From contig JAVUNC010000006.1 in assembly GCA_032173965.1 (NCBI GenBank), positions 37,543,870 to 37,607,869 on the forward strand: a stretch of 64,000 nt of DNA, in the 5' to 3' direction. This document shows, piece after piece, positions 35,414 through 47,372 of the stretch; the stretch's first letter is position 1; every line of letters starts with the position of its first letter. Under the pieces are notes generated by a model. That model worked only from the letters and a program-made list of their open reading frames with translations, was not told the origin of the DNA and searched no databases. A program made the position numbers and the translations under genes. The stretch comes from Sitta carolinensis (Eukaryota; Chordata; Aves; Passeriformes; Sittidae).

Positions 35414-35452
35414 TATTATATCTAAATGTCTATGGATATTTAGATATAATAT
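35151..35452. repeat. compound TATATC / TAGA microsatellite
   Basis: About 300 bp of A/T-rich simple sequence made first of TATATCTA-type units and then of a pure (TAGA)15.5 run at 35349-35410. It sits exactly where CR1 normally has 'cctaatatctaatctaaatc', so the seed was internal CR1 sequence. The C-bearing left half and G-bearing right half are partly complementary and could fold. Confidence 0.92.
35413..35452. other. perfect inverted repeat at the edge of the microsatellite
   Basis: ATATTATATCTAAAT at 35413-35427 and its exact reverse complement ATTTAGATATAATAT at 35438-35452 are separated by 10 bases. This is a 15-bp hairpin or cruciform-capable palindrome. Confidence 0.85.
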
Positions 35453-35590
35453 CCATCTAAACCTACTCTGTTTCAGTTTCAAGCCATTCACCCTTGTCTT
35501 ATACTACATATCCTTGTAAAGATTCCCTCTTCAGCTTTCTTGTAAGCTCACTTTTGGTACTGAAATGCCTTCTCTTCAGCTAATATGTAG
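35453..35590 (-). mobile_element. CR1 LINE (piece after microsatellite)
   Basis: CATCTAAACCTACTCTGTTT, CAAGCCATTCACCCTTGTCT and GTAAAGATTCCCTCTTCAGC continue the CR1 ORF2 interrupted at 35150. The match fades after CTTCTCTTCAGC. Confidence 0.85.
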
Positions 35591-36414
35591 CTATCCTTTA
35601 AAGAGGAGGACACAAAAAAGACATTTACAGTCTACTTTTTCAGAATAAAATCTCTTATTTGAATGCAAAGACTATTCTAAATACTGTTGAGTAGGAAGAA
35701 TCTGTAAAAAACACAGTGATTACAAAAATCAAATGCTTCCTCATTAGAAAAATTACGTTTAGAGAAGCTAAAACTGCAGTTAGCTCTTCTGTCTTATGTG
35801 CTCAAATTGACTTCTTGGTGCTACCTCTGCCCATTTGCTCTTGCCTCTGACACATATCCCTCATGCTTCTCCCCACTCCACAAATTCTAAACAGTTATAA
35901 AACAGCAAAGTAATTAGCACAGGAGAAGACAGAGGACACTTGTGAAAACCTTTTTGAGTATCTCATCCTGTATATCTCTCACTGCCCATGTAGTCTTACA
36001 CAGATATTCTCATTCCAATCCCTGGCACTCTTCCTCAGATAGGGGAGGATGCAAGGAAATCTTCCTGAAGCCACTCAAGAAAAGTGTTTTCAGGACAGTG
36101 AAGGCACTGCAGTCCAGTCTGCTGGCTTCAGTGTCTCTATTTTGGATGCAAAAGTACAAAACCAACCCTTTGCATCCTAAGAAGATACAGGAACTTCGTG
36201 ATCTACCTCTTCTTGAAACAAGGACAGCAAAAGACAATTCTGAAATTATACATTTGCTTCTAGTTTGTTCATCCAGAGTTTAAGTTTCTTTGGTAATGGA
36301 AAAAATATTTTCCTTTAGTTTTGATATGTGAAGAAAAGGACATGACCCAGACAGAAAAGAAGAAAAATTCAATATTTAATTTTGTTTAAATTTGCTGACC
36401 TGAGCAGCACTTCT

Positions 36415-36490
36415 GCCAGTGTTACTGGTTTGAACACCAGACTCCTGCTTTAGGGGTAGTACACTCTTTACCTATTGCAGCCATCTGCTG
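36415..36490 (+). repeat. MIR-like 3' region remnant
   Basis: GTTACTGGTTTGAACACCAG, ACTCCTGCTTTAGGGGTAGT and ACTCTTTACCTATTGCAGCC follow the MIR 3' order ('gggattcgaacccag', 'tctcctgactcc', 'gctcttaaccactatgc'). It is diverged. Confidence 0.4.
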
Positions 36491-36996
36491 GCTTTCCTGA
36501 CAAAGGGCCACAGTGACCGAATCAGACCCTGCTCTTGTAATCAAGAATCATTCTATCCATGGCTATCTATACATGGCCTGTATGTCTGTGCATGGTTAGT
36601 CTGGGATGTCTGGAGCACATACATGGAGTACACAGAGGAGAGCTTCTACACATATGCTGATATGCTGTTTTCCCCAGTGGAAATAAGGACAATACTAAGG
36701 ACATGGAATCTGAAAAATATATCTTCGACTTTTACACAGATTATATATTTGGGCTCTTATGCTTTCCCTTGCACTTCTGGAAGAAGACACACTCACGATC
36801 ACCTCAACACTGAACCAGCTGTTTCTTGGGTTTTTAAAAAAGACACCCAGAAATTCAGGGGCTACGCTGAGGGGGACAGAGGGTTGAATTCACTGTAATT
36901 TTTCTTAATAGACAATCACAAAAGATAAACCCAAGGATATTTATTTAAACAAAACCACAAGACTTTGGCACTGTGGAACACAAGATTAGCAAACTC

Positions 36997-37022
36997 TTTT
37001 TTTTTTTTTTTTTTTTTTTTTT
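36997..37022. repeat. poly(T) tract, 26 bp
   Basis: This is an uninterrupted T run with no recognisable element attached. Confidence 0.9.
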
Positions 37023-38848
37023 GCTCTAATTTTCCACCTTATCATTCAAATTAGCAGAACTGGCAAAATGCAATTTTTTTTTCTTTCTGTACTTTGAAGG
37101 ATAAGCAGTAGGAAATAATCTTTTTGCAAGGAAAAATCAATTCAATATTTTCAGATAAATACTGACATAAACATCTGAAACATTACTTCATTAAAAAAAT
37201 CTATTTTATTTACATACTTCCTTAATCTGCATGGAGTTTATCTCTTGATTTCCCAACTTCTATCATAGAAGAAGTATAGAATTCATCATGCTCCACCACC
37301 CTGAGTGATGGGACAAATTGAGAGTAAGCCACAGCTAATGAACCAGATTTTAGAAATGAACAAAATTAACTGAATCAGAATTATCCATGACCCAATTCTG
37401 TAACATATTCTACCCTTGTCATTTGCTCCAGTGCAAAAAGCATAGAAAATGAAAACTACACCAGATGGGAACTGATGTACAATGTTTTGCATTATTATTG
37501 CTAGCAAAAGCATAACAAAGATTTGTGCTCCTACTTTCTTATTTGTTGGCATTTTCTGACCAGTTTGGCTGAAACTAAGCAACTCAAAGAAAGGCAGCAT
37601 CCAATCAAAGCCTTCTCATCTAGAGGGCAATCTGTATCTGGCTGTCAGCCATATAAATGCATGGCCGGATGTCTATTTAGTGAGTTAGCCATGGACCATT
37701 AAGGAGCCAGAACCTGGAATGGGAAGTAGAACAATGTAAGCCCCTGCCAGCCCTGAGATATGGAGAGCAGAGCCAGGCTAAAGGCAATGAAATACATCAT
37801 TAGTGGAAGCTGAGGGTTGAATAAACAAGCCCTGTTCCATCAGACTTTGCTTCTTATTGGGTAGTAAATTGGAAGTCATCAGGATTAACAAGTTTTCTGA
37901 GTCAGATGATGGAATAGCTGGACACCAACTGTAAAATGCTGAAGTTTAGAAAGCAACATCTAAGTCCTTATCTGACCTAGTAAATTTAAAGAGTCATACT
38001 TGCTTTCAGAGCACTCACTATCAGTTTAGGACAACCATACTCCCAACCCCAATTTCAAATACGGAGAGATGTATCTTAAAATAATTAGCAATTAATAGAG
38101 TTAGCATGCAGTGAAGCAGCAGAAAAATTATTGCCATCAATCATCTTTCAATATCCACTGCAATATTAAACAGAATTCTCATCTCCATATTACAATGCAG
38201 CACAGAAACCAAACTAGTATTGTTATTAACTGAAATAAAATCCAATCTACAGGATTTCAAACCTTCTTTGAAATTCAGTTTATTAAATGCATCTCCCATT
38301 AAGATACTTCCATTATTTAAACAACATCATGCAATAAAAATACCTCAAGATTAAACTTGCCATCTAAGTGATTTATTTGTAAGTCACAAGGAAAATGGTC
38401 TCTCACATATCACTTCCATGCACAGATTAAAATATTGTTGCATAACTCGGCATGATTTGCACTCTCTACTTGAGAGGAGTTTGGTCCTCATATACAGGGA
38501 TACATTTCAAACTAGGAATAAGCATCATTATATGGAAGATTTTCTGTGTTAGCACTGATTCTTCTGTCACATACACACAGTGAAACAGTAACCACTGAAG
38601 AGCAGAGCCTGGCACAGGTAGTACAGACTTGTCATCATCTGAGCACATGTAACTGGCAAGTTACAGGTCAGAAAGAAGATGTACTGACAGTATTAGGCTC
38701 ATAGGCCTTAAGATGATGCACATGGAAGAATTTTTCTCTTTTTTTCTAATAGAGCCAGAGAAAATCAAAGGAAAGTAGTGGGCTGCAGCTGCAGAAGAAA
38801 TAGCAGTTTTCTTACATAGTTAAGCTACCAAAGTCGCTGTAACAGAAC

Positions 38849-39394
38849 ATGGCAGCTACTATGTATTTGCAAGGACTCAGAAGGCAATTAATTGGACTAA
38901 ATCCAAGAATAAATATCTATCATGACTTAATAAATACAAAGATACTACTTCCAGATTGTGAAGTTCTTGAGCCAAATATTGTTGTACGCTGGAAGAGTGC
39001 ACTGGAGAGTTCTTACTGCATCTGGGTTAACCCAGTTCTTATAGTTCATCCCAGGCACCCAGATCTGGCTAGTGCAGACATTTACATGCTTATTCAAGCA
39101 CTAAAGGGAGAGACACTATTTAAAAACTCCAGTTGCTTTAAAAAAAAATGTTGGGCATTTATACTCATTAATGCTATGGGAGACAAAATTGTGTTTACTT
39201 CAACCTTTAAATTACACTGCCAAATTAATTTTATTCTGTGTCTCAGGCCCACCTCCGTCTCATTTACAAAGACATCTACTGTTGCTTACAGATCATATTT
39301 ATTGGTGTATAACCTGTTAGTGTTTATCACAGGACTGAATCCAAGACATGTAATTACAAAGTTCACAGTCTTTCCCGCTGAGAGAAGTGGGTGA
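38849..39394 (+). CDS. unassigned 181-codon open reading frame
   Basis: This is the longest non-repeat ORF in the window. The ATG has a good context (GAACATGG) and follows an in-frame TAA by two codons. The first half is more protein-like (LLPDCEVLEPNIVVRWKSA, VNPVLIVHPRHPDLASADIY) than the second, which becomes AT-rich after a run of Lys codons near residue 98. The stop lies inside a strong splice-donor match, AGTGG|GTGAGT, and a good acceptor (GTTTATCACAG) lies ~58 bp before it, so the tail could be a small exon instead. No signal peptide or known domain is visible. Given the base composition an ORF this long is uncommon by chance but not impossible in 64 kb of six frames. Confidence 0.2.
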   Translation: MAATMYLQGLRRQLIGLNPRINIYHDLINTKILLPDCEVLEPNIVVRWKSALESSYCIWVNPVLIVHPRHPDLASADIYMLIQALKGETLFKNSSCFKKKCWAFILINAMGDKIVFTSTFKLHCQINFILCLRPTSVSFTKTSTVAYRSYLLVYNLLVFITGLNPRHVITKFTVFPAERSG

Positions 39395-42300
39395 GTTTTC
39401 AGTTCTCCAGCTTACTTTCAGTCTTTTTACAGAATCAGAACAGATTAAATTGATTTCTACTTTGCTCAATTGTGAATATACAATTAATAAATAATAGAAG
39501 TACAACTGCATTAAGAAAATCTGGTAATGAAATGTATGGATGTATGAGAGAAAATAAATTTTGTGGCTAGAGAACACAAGTCCCTTATAATAAATTAATT
39601 TACCTTTAAAGAAATCTTATGACAGGTTCTACTATTTTAGATGAGTAACTGTGTCACAGAATACTTGAAGAACAAAATTCGTCCTATTTCTCTATGAGGT
39701 CTTCCCTTTTCATTTTAGAATGTGCAGCCCTGATTTGCCCTCTCTGATACAAAAGCCTTTTGCTATAACCCTTTGGGGCAATACATATCAGTCTAAGGTC
39801 TGTTCCAGTCATGGACTCTTTTAAAAATAAACAGAGAGAGCTTAACAGGTCAGTAGAGTAGAGTGGTGAGGAGCAGAAGCACTGCTATCCATGTCAAAAA
39901 GCAACTTAAAACCATTTTTTGTTTAATCTAGTAGAAATTCATGTTGGAGAAGGGACTATCATTGCCACCATGAGGATTCATCCTGCCTTAGTTCATTAAT
40001 AAGACACAGAATTATACATAGAGAGACTAGAACTGCACATGTAGATTATCTTGCTTTTCCACAAATACTGAATTTATTACAAAAATGTAGGGAAGAGACA
40101 GAGAAACACAGTATCTGTGAACAGTATCAAGAGAGTCTCCACAGAAAACACAAACTATGTCTGTATATTTCTGAACATGAAACATATTTTCTCTTTACAC
40201 TTCATTCAGAAGAAAAAATCCATTTTAGCTGAATGACTGGATTTTATAAATGGACTCTAGAAGACATCCTTAAAAAGGAAAGTCATCAATCTATTTTCAA
40301 ACTAGTAGCAACAATTAGCTCTTAATGAGTGCTTGTCATAAGAAAAGACAGACATAATCTGTTTTAAACTAAGGTGATTTCTGTACCTACTCCAGCATGA
40401 GGCCGCTGTGCAACATCAGCAACACTTCAACCACCTGAGGAAAGGTGTGCTGGTGACCTGCAGCAAGAGCACAGATAAATGGCAGGTTTCAGAGCTCAGT
40501 TAGAGGTGGTATCACCTCACATCTTTGCTTTGCCAGTGCACTTCATCAAAGGCCTGGAATGAGGAAGTGCTCACTTATAGTCTGTAAAGGAAACTGTCAT
40601 TTTTCAGCCAAGATCTGACGGCACTTGACAGACCCAAAGGGCTTGCCCATTGCACTAGGCTCAATGCACTCACTGAGAAGGGCTTTCAGGAACAAAAGGA
40701 GACTGTAGTCACATGTGGCCATACCCTGTGTGAGTTAATCCTGGGAGAGGCCTAGCTTCTGGCACTGTCCACAGTGACAGACAGATGGACAGAGGGCATT
40801 TGACCTTAATAGAAATGCAGATAAATAGCGAGGAAACTAACCAAAACACTGAGTCAGGCTGAAGTGAAGCCCCACATCCATGGATATTCCCCCTGGCCCA
40901 ACATTCATGGCTGAATCCAAGACATTTAATGCTGCTTTGATACACGCAGTTAGCATAGGGCAGTCTAACACCAGTGCTGCTTGAAAAAGAACTACTAAAT
41001 GGTTTGATCAATAACTTTTAACAATCACTCTTCTAATGTTCTCATTTCACTGGTGTTTGTTTTATTCTACTCTTCCTTCTCTTGTCAGGCAAATATAAGT
41101 AGGAGAGTTCTAATTGACTAAAGATATTGCTTTATAAAAACTTTGCTAATGACTTACTCCTGCTTTAAAACCCTGGGGCATCAGCTTCTCATGTGTCAAC
41201 AGCTTCCTGTGAAGTCTCATATTTTTTTCTGTAAACTTTGGTTCATACTAGCAAATTACCTCATCATTTCATATGAGAACTTTGATAAATACTTGAAAAT
41301 TAATGACTGACTCATATAGCTTAATGTATCAAAAGAAGGGCACTCAGAACTAGCTGAAGAGGTCCATTCATTTGTTTATGAATTTGTATATGTATTTTTT
41401 AAGAAAAGGCCACACAACCTTATCACACGAAAACTTTCTAGTTAAGACTTTAAATTAATCCTTTTTTTTGTCAGTTCAGCTGCCCTTAGGTCTCTTAGCT
41501 TTAGGGCAGGCTTTTTCAAAATGGGCCAACGAAATACAATAAAACTCACTCTTCAAGTTGCTCTGTCGAAAGCATCATCATCATGGTGTTATGGATCACA
41601 CAAGCTGACCTGGCTTGAATGATGTCCTTCGGTTGCATTTTTCCCATCATCTCCTCTTATTTTATGACTCAAATCATTATTACTAAGAGGGTTTTTGCTA
41701 TAATTGTCCTAAATTGGTTCTACTATAACTTTGCAGCTTACATCTGAGCAAGGAAATCTTTGCCAACAGAGACAAGAAGGTGCTTTTGTAGGCAACAGCT
41801 TTTCCTGTGAAAGTTTCTCTAAAGTTATATGAAAGGGAATCAACCAAAATGATTAAAGAATCTAAAATATTGGAAGACATTCTATTTCTCAGAAGCAGAT
41901 AACATACTTTACAGAGTAATTGCAGCTGATATGGCATACATATCAGTGTCACCTACTTGGTAGAATGGGGCAAGACTGAACAAACATTCATGATCTCAGA
42001 AAGATGCTAGAACACAAGTAAAAATCTTTGAGCGATAAAAGCCAAATCAGAACCATATTGTTTGTACTTTCAGTCATATTGTGGTTTCCCTTGTATTAAA
42101 GCCCAAAGATCGAAAGGATTAATATCTGGTGTGTATAGCACCAGAAAACCTTAAGGAAAGCTGTTGCTGCATACAGAAGATATGGCGAAGGCTTTCAAAA
42201 GCTTTCAGTAATTCAGGAATTATATGAAGTGCCCTTGTCTCCAGAACCTGACTATTATTTCAGCTCTAAGACTATATTGAAACTTGGGCCAAAATCAGAC

Positions 42301-44065
42301 CAAACAACAGTTTTCAACTTATCTTTGAGTAAAGGATGGCAAGCAGGAAATCTGGTTCAATGTTCTTTCTAGGTTTTTAACCACTATATCACTAATTTTC
42401 ACACTTACCACAATATAATGCATTTTTCCCATGATAACCATGTACAGCAAAAGAATATAAGACTATTTTTTCCTTCTTTGTGAGGGGCTACAGCCTCACC
42501 GGAAACCAGGACAAAGTAACTGTCACCATGATAAGAACTACAGGGACAAAACCTGAAATGTAAATTTTACCTGTATGTATGTTTTTGTAAGCTGTACTGG
42601 CAGCAGCAGATTGAGGAAGCAGGAATTTAACTCCACTTTAACTTCAAAAAAATGCTTACCACTGTTTCATTATGTCAGACAGTAACTGAGTCAGCTGAGC
42701 TTTAGGGAAGACACGATGGGAAATTTTAAAGATACAATATACACAACTGACATTTAAAAAGATAAACACCAAACACAGAGCAAAGGGAGCTAATTTAATA
42801 AAATAAGGGTTTGTCAGCAAATGTTTATTTGTCTTGGAGGACGTTTTTCTTTTTTTAAAGAGCACCATTCATGTTGCTCATTTTCAGTTTTGGTTCACCC
42901 CTGATGGATCATTTTCTACTCACTACCCTTACTAAAAAACACTAGACTATTTCACAGCAGTGGTCCCAATCACTGTAGCAATACAATGCTGTGTATTATG
43001 CTATTCATCTTAAAAAAGCTCCATAAATATTGAAAACTAGACCACAACACTGAAATCTACCTTGAATAAAGGCAGCCTGCAGTTATTTCAGCCAAAGATC
43101 TTAATTGTCTCTACCCAAACACTGCGGTTTGCATCCTTCTTGTTGCTAAGGGATCATGGTAAGTAGAAGTATGGCTTTACCTGAGTTTTGATTCCTTATT
43201 TGTCATCTATATGACAGCTGAAGCCTCTTTAGAATAATTTCAGGATGACAGTGAATACCACACCAATGAAAACTGGACTTTTACTTTCTAAGCTGTCCTT
43301 GAAAAATCTTCAACTGGGAGCCCATATACTAAAATGGTTTTCCTGATTTTGAACTGCACTAGATTATGATAAAAGCTTTAGAAGTATCACCATGTCAAAC
43401 ACATGCCAACACATAGCCCTAAAAAAGCTTTTTCCAAATAATTTACTAAGATGCTACATCCATTTATGAAATTTCAGAAGAGGAAATGCAGAGATAGGCT
43501 AAGAAATTAACATCTTCTAGTCTGAATGTTGTTTCTAACACTACTCTTTCATGCTAAAAGTGCTTATTAAGAGGTTATTTCTCATGAAGACTATTTCATG
43601 AAATATTCAATCAGCTTCAGCTTGGCTATCAGCAGCTGTTTACCCAGGAGTTTGGTGAGGGACCAGAGGGACAGGAGTCACTTTATTTCTGCACTAGGTT
43701 ACAAGCACACACTTTAAGGTGGAGAGAAAAAAAAAATTGATATTGTGCTAATATTACATTTGGTCTACATAAAAACATTCTGTATCAAAGATGATGATAT
43801 CGTGTTTAAAATTCATCTATCATCACAAGATATATAATCTTGTGTTGCTTAGCTCTCTATGGCATCTTCAAAAAAAGAACAGAAGAAAGATACAACTTCA
43901 CTAATAATATACTGTTTATTTTAGTGTGGAAGCACCTACAATTACATTGATGTTAAACAACTGTAGCTGACTGTTTTGTTGTACATTACAGTTGAGCACA
44001 ATTTTAGGATTCATTTGAAGTTAATTATATGTTCTTTTAATACTGAACATTTTTGTATTTCACAG
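39395..44065. other. unique DNA, no recognised gene
   Basis: A locally GC-richer block at about 40390-41000 shows no known repeat signature. A possible MIR 3' scrap lies at 42330-42400 (GTTTTTAACCACTATATCAC). A 67-bp open segment at 43092-43158 with acceptor AGTTATTTCAG and donor ATCATG|GTAAGT is mildly exon-like. Confidence 0.4.
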
Positions 44066-44128
44066 AACAGCTACCAGGAAAATGCTTTTATGACTATTAA
44101 AGACATGTTGATGTTGAAGAGACACCAG
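44066..44128 (+). CDS. candidate small internal exon, unrecognised
   Basis: This 63-bp segment is open only in phase 0 and reads SYQENAFMTIKDMLMLKRHQ. The splice sites are good: acceptor TTTTTGTATTTCACAG and donor CACCAG|GTAGGT. It is a multiple of three, in the same phase as the candidates at 46742 and 47166. It is short, so a pseudo-exon is a real possibility. Confidence 0.25.
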
Positions 44129-46741
44129 GTAGGTATCTCTCTGAATGCATGCAACTGTAATAGGTTCTCATAATCACAAAATACCTAGCAATATTTTTTG
44201 GAATTCAGACACAAGTAACACTACTGTTGTGTCTTCTCTTCTGATGATTTGGCACCAAGAATGTCTTTACAACATTATTTTACATTATGGACAACCATGG
44301 CTTCATGGTCTGGTGCATTCTACTCTTCACAAGCCTTGTGTTACATTAAGAAATACAAGTGGTAAACAATTAGATGCAAAACCAGGAGAAACATTCTCTA
44401 GACGCTTCCAGCAAATCCATGCCTCCAATAATTACTGCCAAATATAAAGAATAAAGCAGCAAGATGGTTCAGCTACATGGTTACTAGTAAATTTAGGAGA
44501 ACTATTTGTGTGAAAGTTGTCAAGAGGGTTTTATTGATGGCTTGGCAAAAACAAACACATATGGGCTTCAAGAAAAACAAATTATAAAAACATTGCATCT
44601 ACCATAATTTATTATCAGCATGACCTCTTAGAAAAGTTAGCCAGACATCAAAAATTACTTCCCTTTATTGTGAAAGCTGTATTGCGAAATAATACTTCAC
44701 CTTCAAATTCATCTCTTCTCACCTATCAGCTTTGCTTGAATTCAGAATTTTTGATACCTCTTCTTTCCACTCTACGCTTCCATTCTGGTGAACTCAATAC
44801 CTTCCGTTCTCAACTTGTGAGCACCCTTTTACTAGATGATTCTGTCATTTAATTGTTTTAGTTAAGATAAAAAGGCAAGAATGACCCTTTCTTAAAGAGA
44901 TTTGAAAACCCCAGCTCTCAGTGGGCCTCTTGAGTCAATCTGAAAATAAGACTTTTAGTTTAGTTCTGGGAAAGGCAGAATCAGAGGATTGTACTTACAA
45001 GAGTTGTAGGAAAAATCACTGGACAACATTAAATACTTTGGTGGGGTTTTTTCTGTTTGTAATAAGCAGCTCAGAGATGTCTATATTATGGAAACTCCTG
45101 AGGGGATACAGCAGAGTGCACCCCAGCACCTGGGATCAAGTTACAGCTATCAAGCTGGAAGACACATGTCAACAGAAAGAAAGTGAAAAAAAGCTCAATA
45201 ACTGAGAAGCTGAAGTGGAAGCAAAGTTGAAAAGCAAAGCATCAGCATGGTTAAGTGTTAGAAAAATTAGTCAAATATGTCCACAAAGGCTTTTTTGAAG
45301 GAAGTACAGGATTGCCGTAAGGAATCTGGCTCCAGAAGAGAAGGGATGGAGTAAGAGCAGAGAAAACAAAACCCAAATGACTGCTCAAACAAAGGAGCAA
45401 GGAACTCAGAACTGGCAATCAGAGATGACTGTCCAGGTCACATGGAAACAAAGAGAGGCCTAAAGCAACTGATGGGTTTGTTTAAGACCTATTTAGAGGT
45501 AGCAGATCACACAGCAGTTTTACTAGTTCTCAAGTGGTTAGGATTGTTGGGATCTTTGTTGCCCAAGCTGAAGCTCAGGCAGTGACAGAAGAGTTCAGTT
45601 GTCCAGCTGAAATCTTACAGACTAATAACGACCCTTTAAATAAATCCTACAGCTTTCAGAACTGCACAGCAAACACTTGTTCCTGAGACTTCATTTTTAC
45701 TCAATCATAACTGAAAACTCCTTCACCTCCAAAAGAGGTTTTAGAGTCATGATATAGACCTGAATGCTGCAAAATGAATTCCTGTGGGATATGAAATTCA
45801 GTTAACCATAACCAGTGCTTGGGACACTTCTGTAAGTATTATATATTTCTCATTTCACAGCCCCAAATAAATGCAACTGACAATCTACTAACAAAAAAGA
45901 TTTACTTATAGCTTAAAAATCCTGCTGTATGGTATTTTTTGATTCAGTAATTGCAGGTGGGGAGGGGAAAACCAGATAACAGCAGTTTCCTGACTTTGAT
46001 TTAAATGGGCAAAAAGACATTTTAGGATGCTGCAACTGCCCTATGCATTTTACTCAGAGTATGAAGTGCTGGGAAGAACAGTGTCTGAAGGGCTAGGAGG
46101 ATGCAGATCTGTTCCATGGATTTCAGATAACTGCTTGTTCTGCCTAGAAATCTCTGAGAGGTAGTACTTCTGCCCATAAGCTGCCTGCCCTCCGTGGCCT
46201 CACTGTGTGAAGCATGAACTTTGTCTATTGGGACTGCTATCACCACAGCCTCAAATGGAATTATTCCATTTAGAATCAATCATCCTCCCGAAATAAATGC
46301 TGCAAGCATGATCTTCAAGTAGGCATAGTTACACCTACACAGATACTAATCATAGATTAAACTAGACAGATGAATAATCAAAAGTCAGTACCCTCTATAA
46401 ACACAGATATTTAATGCATAGTAGATGACTGGTGACTGGTAATCATCTGCTGATAATCTGTCAATTTGATGCAATAGTATAAAGCTTTATTTTAGGCTCT
46501 AGTCAGAAGTATAAGATAACCTCAGCCTTACTTAACAACTTTTAATACAGAAAAATGCAGGAAATCACAATACAACTGTAACTTCATTACTACAGCAAAG
46601 GATAGAAAGCAATCTTTGTATCACACACTGACAAAGGATAAGCTCTGAGATGGAGTAAGGAGATCACAACACCCTGGGAAGGCACACCTGAGTTTGAGTA
46701 AAATAATTCTTTTCAGCAGTGTTTTAAAATTGTGTTTCCAG
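44129..46741. other. unique DNA, no recognised gene
   Basis: A good acceptor look-alike (TTTTTTCTGTTTGTAATAAGCAG at about 45045-45067) opens two frames, but no donor follows. The 85-codon minus-strand frame at 46022-46279 has no recognised motif. Confidence 0.4.
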
Positions 46742-46873
46742 CTTCAATTGAGTGCATCTTTATGCAACAGGAATACAGTTCAGAGAAATTCAAGCAATGA
46801 CGTGCTAAAGGATGTTTTACATAGGACCTACATCATAAGGAGACTCGCTAAGAACTCTGCTGGAAGGACTCAA
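46742..46873 (+). CDS. candidate internal exon, unrecognised
   Basis: This 132-bp (44-codon) segment is open in phase 0 and contains LCNRNTVQRNSSNDVLKDVL and HRTYIIRRLAKNSAGRTQ. The acceptor is strong (AAAATTGTGTTTCCAG) and the donor acceptable (ACTCAA|GTAAGA). It is polar and basic with no known domain, and it keeps two CpGs. Phase fits the 44066-44128 candidate upstream. Confidence 0.25.
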
Positions 46874-47165
46874 GTAAGAGATGAGCAACTTTAATAAGAT
46901 CAGAGTAAATGAAAGTAAAATTAAAAGAAAATAAAGAAGAAAAGAAAGCCCAGTGTAATAGAAATCTTTTCTGACTACAAAGACTGAAGAGATGAAAGGC
47001 AAAAGGAACTTCAGGTATTTTCTACCTTCTTGTTTTTGGACTCAGATGCACTGGCGCATCTCTGCAAATGTCAGTGAGTCAGAAGGAAAATCAAAAGAAA
47101 CAACTCTGATCTGAGGAGTGTGCTTTTGAAAGGGTTACTTCTGCTAAGAGTGTAATGTGGCACAG
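46874..47165. other. purine-rich unique DNA
   Basis: The stretch 46905-46950 is A/G-rich. Nothing else is recognised. Confidence 0.4.
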
Positions 47166-47368
47166 CAGGCCACCTGGATAATGAGGGCAGCAGATGAGAA
47201 GGAGGATGAATTATGTCAGCTCCTGAATGAGAAGGCTGATGGCAGAAATAGGTCCATTTTGCTGGAGCTTTCATTAGGAATCATTTGTGTAAAAGCATTT
47301 TGGGCTTCTACTTTGGAGCACCCTTTTCTGTACAGAATGGGTGCTGTTGGACATGAAATTTCAAGAAG
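47166..47368 (+). CDS. weak candidate exon or terminal exon
   Basis: An open frame reads MRAADEKEDELCQLLNEKAD, then RSILLELSLGIICVKAFW and FLYRMGAVGHEISR. It ends in AGAAG|GTAATC, or it could stop at the TAA of 47370-47372 as a terminal exon. The acceptor (TGTGGCACAG) has almost no pyrimidine tract. Entry in phase 0 would continue the 46873 candidate. No polyadenylation signal was seen close downstream. Confidence 0.18.
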
Positions 47369-47372
47369 GTAA

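Larger units (their letters stand above)
35591..38848. other. unique DNA, no recognised gene
   Basis: This contains a MIR-like scrap and a T26 tract (listed). The 113-codon plus-strand frame at 35942-36283 and the 104-codon minus-strand frame at 37286-37600 show no recognised motif. The latter is hydrophobic mainly because it is T-rich. Confidence 0.4.

Noticed and set aside
37286..37600. 104-codon minus-strand hydrophobic ORF resembling a membrane protein
   Set aside because: Hydrophobicity follows from T-rich codons; there is no loop charge pattern or start context that would support a membrane protein.
45068..45205. Open frames after a strong acceptor at 45067
   Set aside because: No donor follows and both frames stop without a nearby polyadenylation signal.
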